Translations under genes and position numbers: made by a program
Part shown: positions 55,801 to 63,038 of the stretch, piece by piece
Layout: each line of letters begins with the position of its first letter
Numbering within the stretch: the stretch's first letter is position 1
Source: Dysgonomonas sp. 511
Lineage (GTDB): Bacteria; Bacteroidota; Bacteroidia; Bacteroidales; Dysgonomonadaceae
Assembly: GCF_010501105.1 (NCBI RefSeq)
Contig: NZ_QVMQ01000026.1
Coordinates: 1-64,000 of the forward strand
Direction: 5' to 3'
Length of the DNA: 64,000 nucleotides
The notes under the pieces: generated by a model
Database searches by the model: none
Told to the model about the DNA's origin: nothing
What the model saw: the letters and a program-made list of their open reading frames with translations, nothing else

Positions 55801-56200
55801 CAATGACAGTATCCGCTATTATTCGGGAACAGCTATCTACAAGAATACAGTTAAGCTGAATGTTGCTAACGGAGATAAATTTGATATTGTATTCGACGAT
55901 ATTGCAAACCTTGCAGAAGTAAAAGTAAATGGTAAATCGTGCGGAATACTTTGGACAAAACCATACAGGCTCGATATTTCCGATGCTGTAAGAGATGGCG
56001 AAAACAAGATAGAAATAGAGGTTGTAAATACATGGGCAAACCGTATTCTGGGTGATGAGTTTTTCGATGCCGAACCCAACGATAGCAAGAAAATATGGAC
56101 AAATGGCACTCACCACAAAAGGAGAGAGAAAACGCTTGTGAAAAGCGGGCTTATCGGAAATATTTTTGTTGAAAAGAGTTTTAATAGAATTTATAAATAA
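52832..56200 (+). CDS. GH106 alpha-L-rhamnosidase
   Basis: This is a 1122-residue secreted enzyme. The ATG at 52832 gives MKKIFLFFIISFLFVSHNQA, a normal signal peptide; the frame begins upstream at 52793 but that would bury the signal. GH106 motifs run from the start: WTFWYWMHGAVTKEGI, DLEAMKQIGLEGAYLMP, FKEADRLGMKIAFHICDG, FHVDSWECGSQNW, FSAENVSPTMMSDGM, and MNEYWLQSPTHDK, followed by beta-sandwich domains (NLAEVKVNGKSCGILWTKPY). GH106 is an inverting, calcium-dependent rhamnosidase; BT0986 of the RG-II locus acts on chain B. The last 600 bases have lower GC. It is followed 9 bp later by a dehydratase. Confidence 0.92.
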   Translation: MKKIFLFFIISFLFVSHNQAQDLRQLWENPPAETKSWTFWYWMHGAVTKEGITADLEAMKQIGLEGAYLMPIRGVPEKPYLTPVVEQLSPRWWEMVDFAFKEADRLGMKIAFHICDGFALAGGPWITPELSMQKVVWSQLNIQGGKQFNDALPRPESYKGYYKDIAVYAFPTPDGEGISTETVKPKVTSSIEGVVPQSIFDKDNKELFRSESPCWIQFEFDKPFTCRTIQLSAPPRSFQPQRLTIEASNDGKSFRKIVQLQPPRQGWQNDDFPMTHSIPATTAKYFRLQYNLEGTEPGAEDLDAAKWKQNLKIKHIWMSSEARIHQYEGKTGQAWRVSPRTTAEQIPNGMCIDTKKMIDISSYLDKDGILNWKAPKGKWTILRLGHTSTGHTNATGGGGIGLECDKFNPEAIRLQFNSWFGKAYELAGAEIASRVLKVFHVDSWECGSQNWSPLFREEFKKRRGYDIYDYLPVMAGFPLESAEKTEKILHDVRQTISELVVDKFYATLKEEANAKGCEFSAENVSPTMMSDGMMHYKYTDIPMNEYWLQSPTHDKPNDVLDAVSGAHVYEKNIIQAEAFTQLRMMFDEHPAMLKTLQDRHYALGINRLSYHVYALNPWLDRQPGMTLDGIGLYFQRDQTWWKLGKAWVDYAQRCHALLQYGKPVVDIAVFTGEELPRRSILPDRLVPFLPGLFGKEKVEWEKNRLENVGAPSHQMPVGVTHSSNITTAEDWVNCLRGYQYDSFNRDALLNRMKVENGRIVLPGGMSYSMLVIPGKHPMQPDYSISKEVTDKLVELSAQDAKILISGLPETPLEAKTKDTQTGWMQSGGFIKLPYTKETFGELDIERDIIITEYGIGGYAKDIAYTHRQSDAADIYFIANQMDKKRNITVSLRVSGRIPELWNPVSGKIVTDNTWRISGGRTIMDITLEPNESCFVVLQTPTTETSSTIRSRRDSDTTLIKENWIVSFDKKMRGPANPVTFSELSDWSKNFNDSIRYYSGTAIYKNTVKLNVANGDKFDIVFDDIANLAEVKVNGKSCGILWTKPYRLDISDAVRDGENKIEIEVVNTWANRILGDEFFDAEPNDSKKIWTNGTHHKRREKTLVKSGLIGNIFVEKSFNRIYK

Positions 56201-56209
56201 ACCTGAAAG

Positions 56210-57283
56210 ATGAATAAAATAAAAGGGTATTCGATATACACAGCGAAAAGCAAATTGGATAAACCAATCGCAGATTCGACACATACATTGACTGAAATTT
56301 CGTTTATAGTCTTACGCCTGCAACTGGAGAGTGGAATCGTGGGCGAATCGTACCTACTGAGTTTCCAATATAGCCCGAAAGCAATAGCAGGAGCGATGAA
56401 AGACGTGGGCGAAATGGTGCTGGGCGAAGAAGTGAATAATACTGTTAAAGTTTTTGATAAGATAAACCATGCCAACGAATACTTCGGACTGGAAGGCATA
56501 AACCGTTGGGCACAGGCAGCATACAATATTGCCATGTGGGATGCCTGGTGCAAAATATTAGGACAACCCATCTGGAAAGTATTTGGAACTTATACTACCC
56601 AGATACCTATCTATGGTAGTGGCGGGTGGATATCGTATTCTGTAGACGAACTCATAGCAGAAGTCAGTGATTATAAGTCAAGAGGTTTTAAAGCCGTAAA
56701 AATCAAAGTAGGCAAACCGGATTGGAAAGAAGATCTGGAACGTCTCCGCCTTGTTCGCGAAGCCGTTGGCAACGATGTAAACATTATGATGGATGCTAAT
56801 CAGGGAATGGATGTTCCTTCCGCATTAGCTTTAGCCAGAGAAGCCAGAGGACTTGGTATCCATTGGTTTGAAGAACCTATCAACCACAGCGATTTTCAGG
56901 GTTACCAATTGCTGAGGACACAAGCCGGCATATCGTTGGCTATGGGCGAAAGGGAGTATTCTACCCTCCCCCTTCGCGAATTAGCTTTAAGAAATGCACT
57001 TGACATTTGGCAACCCGATATACTCCGTTTAGGCGGGGTAGAAGCTTGGCGCGAAAGTGCAGCTTTGGCAAAAGCGTTCGATATACCTGTACTACCTCAC
57101 TATTACAAAGATTACGATATTCCCTTACTGTGTACCATTCCTAATGGCGCAGGGGCAGAGTCTTTCGACTGGATAGATTCACTGATCGACAATCCACTAC
57201 AAATTACAAATGGTATGGCAACACCGCACGACCGCGCAGGCTGGGGATTCTCGTTCAAAGATTCGGTGTTGACAGAAATATAG
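56210..57283 (+). CDS. Enolase-superfamily acid-sugar dehydratase (mandelate racemase subgroup)
   Basis: This is a 357-residue cytosolic enzyme. Residues 1-125 are the capping domain and 126-340 the barrel. Catalytic features are KIK (Lys164, Lys166), metal ligands Asp195 (MMDANQG), Glu221 (WFEEPI) and Glu247 (GERE), then QPDILRLGG and His297 (LPHYYKD). The KxK plus His pattern is that of acid-sugar dehydratases or epimerases such as L-fuconate, L-rhamnonate or galactarate dehydratase. It should form a 2-keto-3-deoxy sugar acid. The following SDR gene is 9 bp away, and a DapA-type aldolase is at 12613, so a non-phosphorylating route for L-fucose, L-galactose or L-rhamnose is plausible. The precise acid cannot be told from sequence. 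Confidence 0.8.
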   Translation: MNKIKGYSIYTAKSKLDKPIADSTHTLTEISFIVLRLQLESGIVGESYLLSFQYSPKAIAGAMKDVGEMVLGEEVNNTVKVFDKINHANEYFGLEGINRWAQAAYNIAMWDAWCKILGQPIWKVFGTYTTQIPIYGSGGWISYSVDELIAEVSDYKSRGFKAVKIKVGKPDWKEDLERLRLVREAVGNDVNIMMDANQGMDVPSALALAREARGLGIHWFEEPINHSDFQGYQLLRTQAGISLAMGEREYSTLPLRELALRNALDIWQPDILRLGGVEAWRESAALAKAFDIPVLPHYYKDYDIPLLCTIPNGAGAESFDWIDSLIDNPLQITNGMATPHDRAGWGFSFKDSVLTEI

Positions 57284-57292
57284 GATACTACA

Positions 57293-58057
57293 ATGAATAA
57301 AATAGAGGAATTATATTCTTTGAACGGGCGGGTTGCCGTTGTCACAGGAGCATCGAGCGGCTTGGGACTGAATCAGGCAATCATGTTGGCAGAATGCGGT
57401 GCTAAGGTTTTTGCGCTGAGCCGTTCGGGAAAGCCGAAAGTAGATATAGACAGGGAAATACCCGATACTATTGAGTTTCGGCAAATGGATGTTTCTGACG
57501 AACAAAACATAAAAGATGTATTGTCCGATATCGGTACTAATCATGGCATAGATATCCTTGTCAATAATGCCGGAATTACTAAGCGAGTAAAAGCACAGGA
57601 GGTAACAACCGAAGAGTGGGACGCTATCCATCAGGTAAACGTTACAGGAGTGTTTAACTGTTGCAAATACGCCTATCTTTATCTCAAAGAATCGCAATAT
57701 ACGGGACGTATTATCAATATTTCGTCTATGGCGTCATATCTTGGCTTTTCGGAAGTAACGCCTTACTGTTCCAGCAAATCGGCTGTACTTGGCATCACCC
57801 GCGGACTGGCTGTAGAATGGCGTAACGATAATATTCTGGTCAACTCTGTTTCTCCGGGATGGTTTCCTTCGCAGATGAGCCAACAGGTGATGGACGAAGA
57901 CCGTAAGCAAAAAATACTCAACCGGATGCCTTTGCACCGGTTTGGCCATCCCGACGAATTATCGCCTATAATCTGCTTCCTGGCATCTGCGGGAGCTAGT
58001 TATATCACCGGGCAGGATTTCAGTGTAGATGGAGGAGCGATGGCTTTTGGTTTTTAA
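57293..58057 (+). CDS. Short-chain dehydrogenase (sugar or keto-deoxy acid, KduD-like)
   Basis: This is a 254-residue cytosolic NAD(P)-dependent oxidoreductase of classical SDR type: TGASSGLG at about 19-26, DILVNNAGITKR at about 88-99, and the catalytic Ser (INISSMAS) and YCSSK Tyr/Lys. It ends SVDGGAMAFGF. The closest general resemblance is to KduD/2-keto-3-deoxy-L-fuconate 4-dehydrogenase proteins. With the dehydratase it may oxidise the sugar or the dehydrated acid. The stop lies 6 bp before MITE copy 3, so the operon that began at 39406 ends here. Confidence 0.8.
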   Translation: MNKIEELYSLNGRVAVVTGASSGLGLNQAIMLAECGAKVFALSRSGKPKVDIDREIPDTIEFRQMDVSDEQNIKDVLSDIGTNHGIDILVNNAGITKRVKAQEVTTEEWDAIHQVNVTGVFNCCKYAYLYLKESQYTGRIINISSMASYLGFSEVTPYCSSKSAVLGITRGLAVEWRNDNILVNSVSPGWFPSQMSQQVMDEDRKQKILNRMPLHRFGHPDELSPIICFLASAGASYITGQDFSVDGGAMAFGF

Positions 58058-58063
58058 TGGTAA

Positions 58064-58257
58064 GAGCCTGTTTAAATTTTAGCGAAAATATTTCTTATAG
58101 GTTCTTTAGTATAGTTCTTAGCAACTTTTTTATGCTCTTTTTAGCGTATTTTCCACATTTTACTCTCAGTTTAGCCCGCTAAACCAGCGAGCAAAACACG
58201 TAAAATCCATCTAAAAACAGCTATAAAAAAGATTTGCTATAAAATTTAAACAGACTC
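58064..58257 (+). mobile_element. 194-bp MITE, copy 3
   Basis: Same length and orientation as copy 1, with GAGCCTGTTTAAATTTTAGC at the left end and the complement of GAGTCTGTTTAAATTTTATA at the right, flanked by TAA at 58061-58063 and 58258-58260. It sits between the SDR stop and the esterase gene at 58289. A promoter for the latter was not recognised. Confidence 0.85.
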
Positions 58258-58288
58258 TAAAAAATAGAAAATATATAAGTAAAGCTTT

Positions 58289-59716
58289 ATGAAAAAAACT
58301 ATATTCTTACTAGCTGCTATTTTATTTACAGTATTGACGAAAGCAGAATTAAAACTACCTGCTATTTTCGGAAACAATATGATGTTGCAGCAAAACACAG
58401 AAGTACAAATTTGGGGATGGGCTGACAAAGGGAAAAAAGTGGAAATAGCACCATCGTGGACTGCCTTACGATATTCGACAAAAGCCGACAATTCGGGCAA
58501 GTGGTCTTTACTGATCGCTACTCCTACAGCAAGCAACGAGACATACACCCTGTCGGTCTCGGACGGAAAGGATGTAATAAAATATGAAAACATACTCGTA
58601 GGCGAGGTATGGCTTTGCCTCGGCCAATCGAATATGGAAATGCCGATGAAAGGCTTTAAAAACCAACCGATAGAAGGCGGAAACAAGGCTATTTTCAAGT
58701 CGAAGAATAAGAATATCCGCTTTATCACCGTAAAGCGTACATCCGAACTGGAACCGCAAAATGATATTATCGGAGAATGGAAAGAAGCTTCGCCCGAAAC
58801 TGTAAAAGATTTCAGCGCAACAGGTTATTACTTCGGACGCTTGTTGAACGAAATGCTTGACATCCCCGTGGGGCTGATACTTTCTTCGTGGGGAGGATCG
58901 TGGATAGAAAGTTGGATGAGCAGGGATATACTTGGTAATGAGTTTAAAGACGTGAAGTTGCCGAACAGCATAGAGGACGTAAAAGAAAAGAACCGCACTC
59001 CTACAATGCTTTACAATGGGATGATACACCCGATTAAAGGTTACACGATACAAGGGGCTATTATGTATCAGGGAGAATCGAACTACGACAGGGCAGCCCG
59101 GTATCCGGCATTGTTTCAGACATTTGTGAATGAGACACGCCGTATATGGCAGCAAGGCGAATTTCCGTTTTATTATTGCCAAATAGCACCATACAATAAT
59201 CCTCCAGAAAAACATGGCGACTTCAATGCCGCCTTTTTGCGCGAGGCTCAATATAAATCGGCTCAGGTAATACCCAATTCGGGTATGGTAGTGTTGATGG
59301 ATATAGGGGAAGAACGTTGCATACATCCACGAAAGAAAGAAGTAGGAGGCGAACGCCTTGCAATGATGGCTCTGGCTAAGACTTATGGCATGACAGGCTT
59401 TGCATACGAAAGCCCTACATTCAAAGAAATGGTAATAGAAGAATCGAAAGCCATCTTGTCGTTCGACAACGCACCGATGTGGCTCACCTCATTTGGAAAA
59501 GAATTGAAAAATTTTGAAATAGCCGGCGAAGACAAGGTGTTCTACCCGGCAAAGGCTGAGATAAAACGAAGTAAAGTAGAAGTTTCGTCAGATAAGGTAA
59601 GCAAGCCTGTGGCTGTACGGTATGCTTTCAAAGACTTTGTAATGGGAGATTTATTCAGCACCGAAGGATTGCCTTTATCTTCGTTCAGGACAGATAATTG
59701 GGATGAAGCAAAGTGA
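58289..59716 (+). CDS. SASA-domain sugar acetylesterase (sialate O-acetylesterase family)
   Basis: This is a 475-residue secreted esterase with a signal peptide (1-20, ending TKA). The SASA (DUF303/SGNH-like) domain carries the nucleophile motif LCLGQSNMEMPM, followed by ATGYYFGRLLNEML, ILSSWGGSWIESWMS and IMYQGESNYDRA. The protein should remove O-acetyl groups from sugars. RG-II is O-acetylated on its 2-O-methyl-fucose and aceric acid residues, so deacetylation before glycosidase attack is likely. MITE copy 3 lies 31 bp upstream of its start, and a 336-bp non-coding gap follows. Confidence 0.82.
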   Translation: MKKTIFLLAAILFTVLTKAELKLPAIFGNNMMLQQNTEVQIWGWADKGKKVEIAPSWTALRYSTKADNSGKWSLLIATPTASNETYTLSVSDGKDVIKYENILVGEVWLCLGQSNMEMPMKGFKNQPIEGGNKAIFKSKNKNIRFITVKRTSELEPQNDIIGEWKEASPETVKDFSATGYYFGRLLNEMLDIPVGLILSSWGGSWIESWMSRDILGNEFKDVKLPNSIEDVKEKNRTPTMLYNGMIHPIKGYTIQGAIMYQGESNYDRAARYPALFQTFVNETRRIWQQGEFPFYYCQIAPYNNPPEKHGDFNAAFLREAQYKSAQVIPNSGMVVLMDIGEERCIHPRKKEVGGERLAMMALAKTYGMTGFAYESPTFKEMVIEESKAILSFDNAPMWLTSFGKELKNFEIAGEDKVFYPAKAEIKRSKVEVSSDKVSKPVAVRYAFKDFVMGDLFSTEGLPLSSFRTDNWDEAK

Positions 59717-59769
59717 ATTTGTTTCCCGAAACTTTATCTATATTATTTAATGTACTGATATAACTAGGA

Positions 59770-59845
59770 CAAACGCATGAAATTTATCCAAACTCAATTC
59801 GCCCTACAGTAGTCAAAACTGGAATATCATTTTTTCATGCGTTTG
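59770..59845. repeat. 13-bp inverted repeat in the gap before uxaB
   Basis: CAAACGCATGAAA (59770-59782) and TTTCATGCGTTTG (59833-59845) are perfect complements 50 bp apart, flanked outside by ACTGATATA on both sides (about 59754 and 59851) as a direct repeat. It may be the terminator of the esterase gene or a remnant of a mobile element. Confidence 0.5.
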
Positions 59846-59929
59846 CCCTGACTGATATACCGACATAAAACAATGTTCAGAGGAACGGGAAAGAACTACG
59901 ACCTACTATTGGTCTAAGCAACGAAATAC

Positions 59930-59983
59930 AAAAAAGTAACAATGATAAAATAGCGTTATATATGTTACTTTTGTTACTTTTTT
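59930..59983. repeat. AAAAGTAACA/TGTTACTTTT inverted repeat, copy C
   Basis: AAAAAAGTAACAATG ... TTATATATGTTACTTTTGTTA and a second GTTACTTTTTT. It matches the two copies in 36756-36948. The right arm leads into the predicted -33 element of uxaB, so a protein bound here could control uxaBA. Confidence 0.5.
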
Positions 59984-60012
59984 GAGACTTTATTATTTTA
60001 ATCTTATCTTTA
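59981..60012 (+). promoter_or_regulatory. Predicted uxaBA promoter
   Basis: TTTG at 59981-59984 and TATCTTTA at 60005-60012 with 20 bp between them fit the Bacteroidetes promoter pattern with one mismatch (final A for G). It overlaps the end of the inverted repeat 59930-59983. Confidence 0.55.
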
Positions 60013-60052
60013 TAAATTGGGAACTTGAATGAATTAAAAACAATTAATAATT

Positions 60053-61489
60053 ATGCAGGAATTAAATAGAAAAACAGCACCAAATCAACTACGTCCGGAA
60101 CGCATTATTCAATTTGGAGAAGGAAACTTCCTTCGCGCATTTGTCGACTGGATTGTGTGGAACATGAACGAAAAGACCGACTTCAACAGCAATGTTGTAG
60201 TAGTGCAGCCTATCGCCAACGGGATGGTTGATATGCTTAATGCACAAGATGGTTTATATCACCTTATCCTCAAAGGACTGGACAAAGGCGAAGCAGTATA
60301 TACCACCCAGTTGATAGACGTTATCAGTCGCGGTTTGAACCCATATACCCAATTCGATGAATATTTGAAACTGGCGGAAAATCCGGATATGCGCTTCATT
60401 ATATCCAATACCACCGAGGCAGGAATCGCTTTCGATCCTGACAACAAGTTTGAAGACAAACCGGCTAACAGTTATCCGGGTAAACTAGTTCAATTATTGC
60501 ACCACCGCTTCAAGACATTTAATGGTGCTAAAGACAAAGGGTTTATCATCTTCCCTTGCGAATTGATATTCGAAAACGGTCATGTATTGAAACAATGTAT
60601 CGACAAATATATCAAGCACTGGAATCTGGGCGACGAGTTCGACAAATGGGTAAAAGAATGTTGCCCCGTATATAGTACGCTTGTAGACCGTATCGTACCG
60701 GGCTATCCTCGTGAAACGGCTGCTGAGATAAGAGAAAAAGTAGGCTACAACGATAACTTGCTCGACGAAGGCGAAATCTTCCATCTTTGGGTAATAGAAG
60801 CACCTGAAAGCGTAGCAAAAGAGTTCCCTGCCGACAAAGCCGGACTGAATGTGTTGTTTGTACCAAGCGAAGAACCATACCATGAACGTAAAGTAACCTT
60901 ACTAAACGGTCCTCATACTGTGCTTTCTCCTGTAGGATATCTGTCGGGACTGGATACTGTGCGTGAGTGTGTAGAAGATGAAGTTATAGGTGCTTATGTC
61001 CGTAAGGTAATGTTCGACGAATTGCTTCCTACGCTCAACCTGCCAAAGGACGAGTTGGTGCAGTTTTCAAATGATGTACTCGACCGTTTCCGCAATCCTT
61101 ATGTAAAACATAATGTGACAAGCATTATGCTCAACTCGTTCCCTAAGTTCAAAACGCGCGACCTTCCGGGATTGAAAACTTATCTTGAACGCAAAGGTTC
61201 TTTGCCGGCAGGCGTAGTATTGGGTCTTGCGGGAATTATTACCTATTACAAAGGTGGAAAGCGCGGTGATGATACGATCGTTATCCAAGACGACCAGAAG
61301 ATTGTAGACCTGCTTCAAAACCTTTGGGCTACAGGTTCTACACATCAGGTTGCAGAAGGTGTTCTTGGTGCAGAATTTATCTGGGATGAGAATCTGAATA
61401 ACATACCGGGACTTACCGATAAAATAACAAACTATCTGGATGCCATACAGCAAAAGGGTATGAAAGAAGTAGTAAAGGAGATACTTTAA
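60053..61489 (+). CDS. uxaB: Tagaturonate reductase (altronate oxidoreductase)
   Basis: This is a 478-residue cytosolic NAD-dependent long-chain dehydrogenase of the mannitol dehydrogenase group. RIIQFGEGNFLRAFVDWIVW near residue 17 is the Rossmann start, and VVVVQPIANGMVDMLNAQDGLYH, RFIISNTTEAGIAFD, RIVPGYPRE, VTLLNGPHTVLSPVGYLSG and YVKHNVTSIMLNSFPKFKTRD are family segments. It reduces D-tagaturonate to D-altronate in galacturonate breakdown, downstream of uronate isomerase UxaC, which is not in the window. It has its own predicted promoter and overlaps uxaA by one base (TAATG), so the pair is coupled. This step consumes the galacturonate freed from the pectin backbone. Confidence 0.92.
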   Translation: MQELNRKTAPNQLRPERIIQFGEGNFLRAFVDWIVWNMNEKTDFNSNVVVVQPIANGMVDMLNAQDGLYHLILKGLDKGEAVYTTQLIDVISRGLNPYTQFDEYLKLAENPDMRFIISNTTEAGIAFDPDNKFEDKPANSYPGKLVQLLHHRFKTFNGAKDKGFIIFPCELIFENGHVLKQCIDKYIKHWNLGDEFDKWVKECCPVYSTLVDRIVPGYPRETAAEIREKVGYNDNLLDEGEIFHLWVIEAPESVAKEFPADKAGLNVLFVPSEEPYHERKVTLLNGPHTVLSPVGYLSGLDTVRECVEDEVIGAYVRKVMFDELLPTLNLPKDELVQFSNDVLDRFRNPYVKHNVTSIMLNSFPKFKTRDLPGLKTYLERKGSLPAGVVLGLAGIITYYKGGKRGDDTIVIQDDQKIVDLLQNLWATGSTHQVAEGVLGAEFIWDENLNNIPGLTDKITNYLDAIQQKGMKEVVKEIL

Positions 61490-62976
61490 TGAGTAAATTT
61501 ATAAAGATAAACCCTGCCGATAATGTCATCGTAGCCATAGATGCTATATCGGCAGGCGAAAAACTATCAGTAGACAATACTGTGTTCACTGTACTCGACG
61601 ATGTTTCGGCTGGGCATAAAATAGCCTTGCAGGATTTTGCCGCTAATGATAATATCATCAAATATGGCTCTCCGATAGGTCATGCACGCGAGGCTATCAA
61701 GCAAGGTGCGTTGGTCAACGAGAAGAATATAAAGACCAACCTCGATGGCGTATTGGAATATAGCTATGTACCGCAGGAAGTTCCTGCTCTCGGTGCCAAT
61801 GAGAATCTTACATTCAAAGGCTATCGCCGTAAAAATGGCGATGTAGGTATCCGCAACGAGATATGGATTATCCCTACAGTCGGTTGTGTCAATGGTATTA
61901 TAAACGAGTTGGCAAATGAGCTGAAAAGCGAAACAGGCTGTAAAGGAGTGGATGCCATTGTTGCCTATCCGCATAACTATGGCTGTTCGCAACTTGGCGA
62001 CGACCATGAGAATACGCGCAAGATACTTCGCGACATGGTGTTGCATCCCAATGTAGGAGCAGTCCTTATCGTAGGGTTAGGTTGTGAAAACAACCAGCCG
62101 GATGCCTTTAAAGAAATGCTTGGCGATTATGATACCGACCGTGTGAAGTTCCTGGTTACCCAAAAGGTAGACGATGAACACGAAGAAGGAATGAAGATTC
62201 TTCGTGAGCTTTACGACCTGGCTTCGGATGATAAACGAGTGGATGTTCCATTAAGCGAACTGAAAGTGGGCTTGAAATGCGGCGGTTCGGATGGCTTTTC
62301 GGGTATTACAGCCAATCCGCTGCTTGGTGTATTCTCCGACTTCCTTGTTGCGCAAGGTGGAACGACAGTCCTTACCGAAGTTCCGGAGATGTTCGGTGCA
62401 GAAACCATCCTTATGGGACGTAGCGAAAACAAAGATGTATTCGATAAGACAGTCCACCTGATAAACGACTTTAAGGAGTACTTTATACAGAACAAACAAC
62501 CGATATATGAGAACCCTTCACCGGGCAACAAAGCCGGAGGGATATCCACTTTGGAAGAGAAGTCGCTGGGTTGTACCCAGAAGTCTGGTACATCGAAGGT
62601 GAAAGACGTTCTGATGTATGGCGACCGCTTGAAAACTAAGGGCTTGAACTTGTTGAGCGCTCCGGGTAACGACCTTGTGGCAAGTACTGCTTTGGCTTCT
62701 ACTGGATGCCATATTGTATTATTCACAACAGGGCGTGGAACGCCATTCGGAACCTTTGTGCCAACCATGAAGATATCGACGAACAGCAACCTGTATAACC
62801 ATAAGCAAAACTGGATAGACTTCAATGCCGGCACTCTACTCGAAGGCGAAAGCATGGAAGACTTAGGCAAACGCTTTGCTCAATATATCATAGATGTTGC
62901 CAATGGCGAGCAAGTGAATAATGAAAAGAAGAATTACAGGGAAATCGCGATATTTAAAACTGGCGTCACCTTATAA
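61489..62976 (+). CDS. uxaA: Altronate dehydratase
   Basis: This is a 495-residue cytosolic enzyme converting D-altronate to 2-keto-3-deoxy-D-gluconate. Residues 1-90 are the SAF domain (IKINPADNVIVAIDAISAGE; KIALQDFAANDNIIKYG). Residues 100-495 are the dehydratase core (GYRRKNGDVGIRNEIWIIPT; PHNYGCSQLGDDHENTRKIL; GLKCGGSDGFSGITANPLLG; EFLGAEHLL-type metal segment read here as VPEMFGAETILMGR; CTQKSGTSKVKDVLMYGD). Length is standard. The start overlaps the uxaB stop. After this gene the strand changes, so it ends the plus-strand series. Confidence 0.94.
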   Translation: MSKFIKINPADNVIVAIDAISAGEKLSVDNTVFTVLDDVSAGHKIALQDFAANDNIIKYGSPIGHAREAIKQGALVNEKNIKTNLDGVLEYSYVPQEVPALGANENLTFKGYRRKNGDVGIRNEIWIIPTVGCVNGIINELANELKSETGCKGVDAIVAYPHNYGCSQLGDDHENTRKILRDMVLHPNVGAVLIVGLGCENNQPDAFKEMLGDYDTDRVKFLVTQKVDDEHEEGMKILRELYDLASDDKRVDVPLSELKVGLKCGGSDGFSGITANPLLGVFSDFLVAQGGTTVLTEVPEMFGAETILMGRSENKDVFDKTVHLINDFKEYFIQNKQPIYENPSPGNKAGGISTLEEKSLGCTQKSGTSKVKDVLMYGDRLKTKGLNLLSAPGNDLVASTALASTGCHIVLFTTGRGTPFGTFVPTMKISTNSNLYNHKQNWIDFNAGTLLEGESMEDLGKRFAQYIIDVANGEQVNNEKKNYREIAIFKTGVTL

Positions 62977-63038
62977 TCGTACCTTATATCAGGCCATAGC
63001 CGGTAAGAATCAGCTTTCTTATTGGCTATAGCTTTCTC

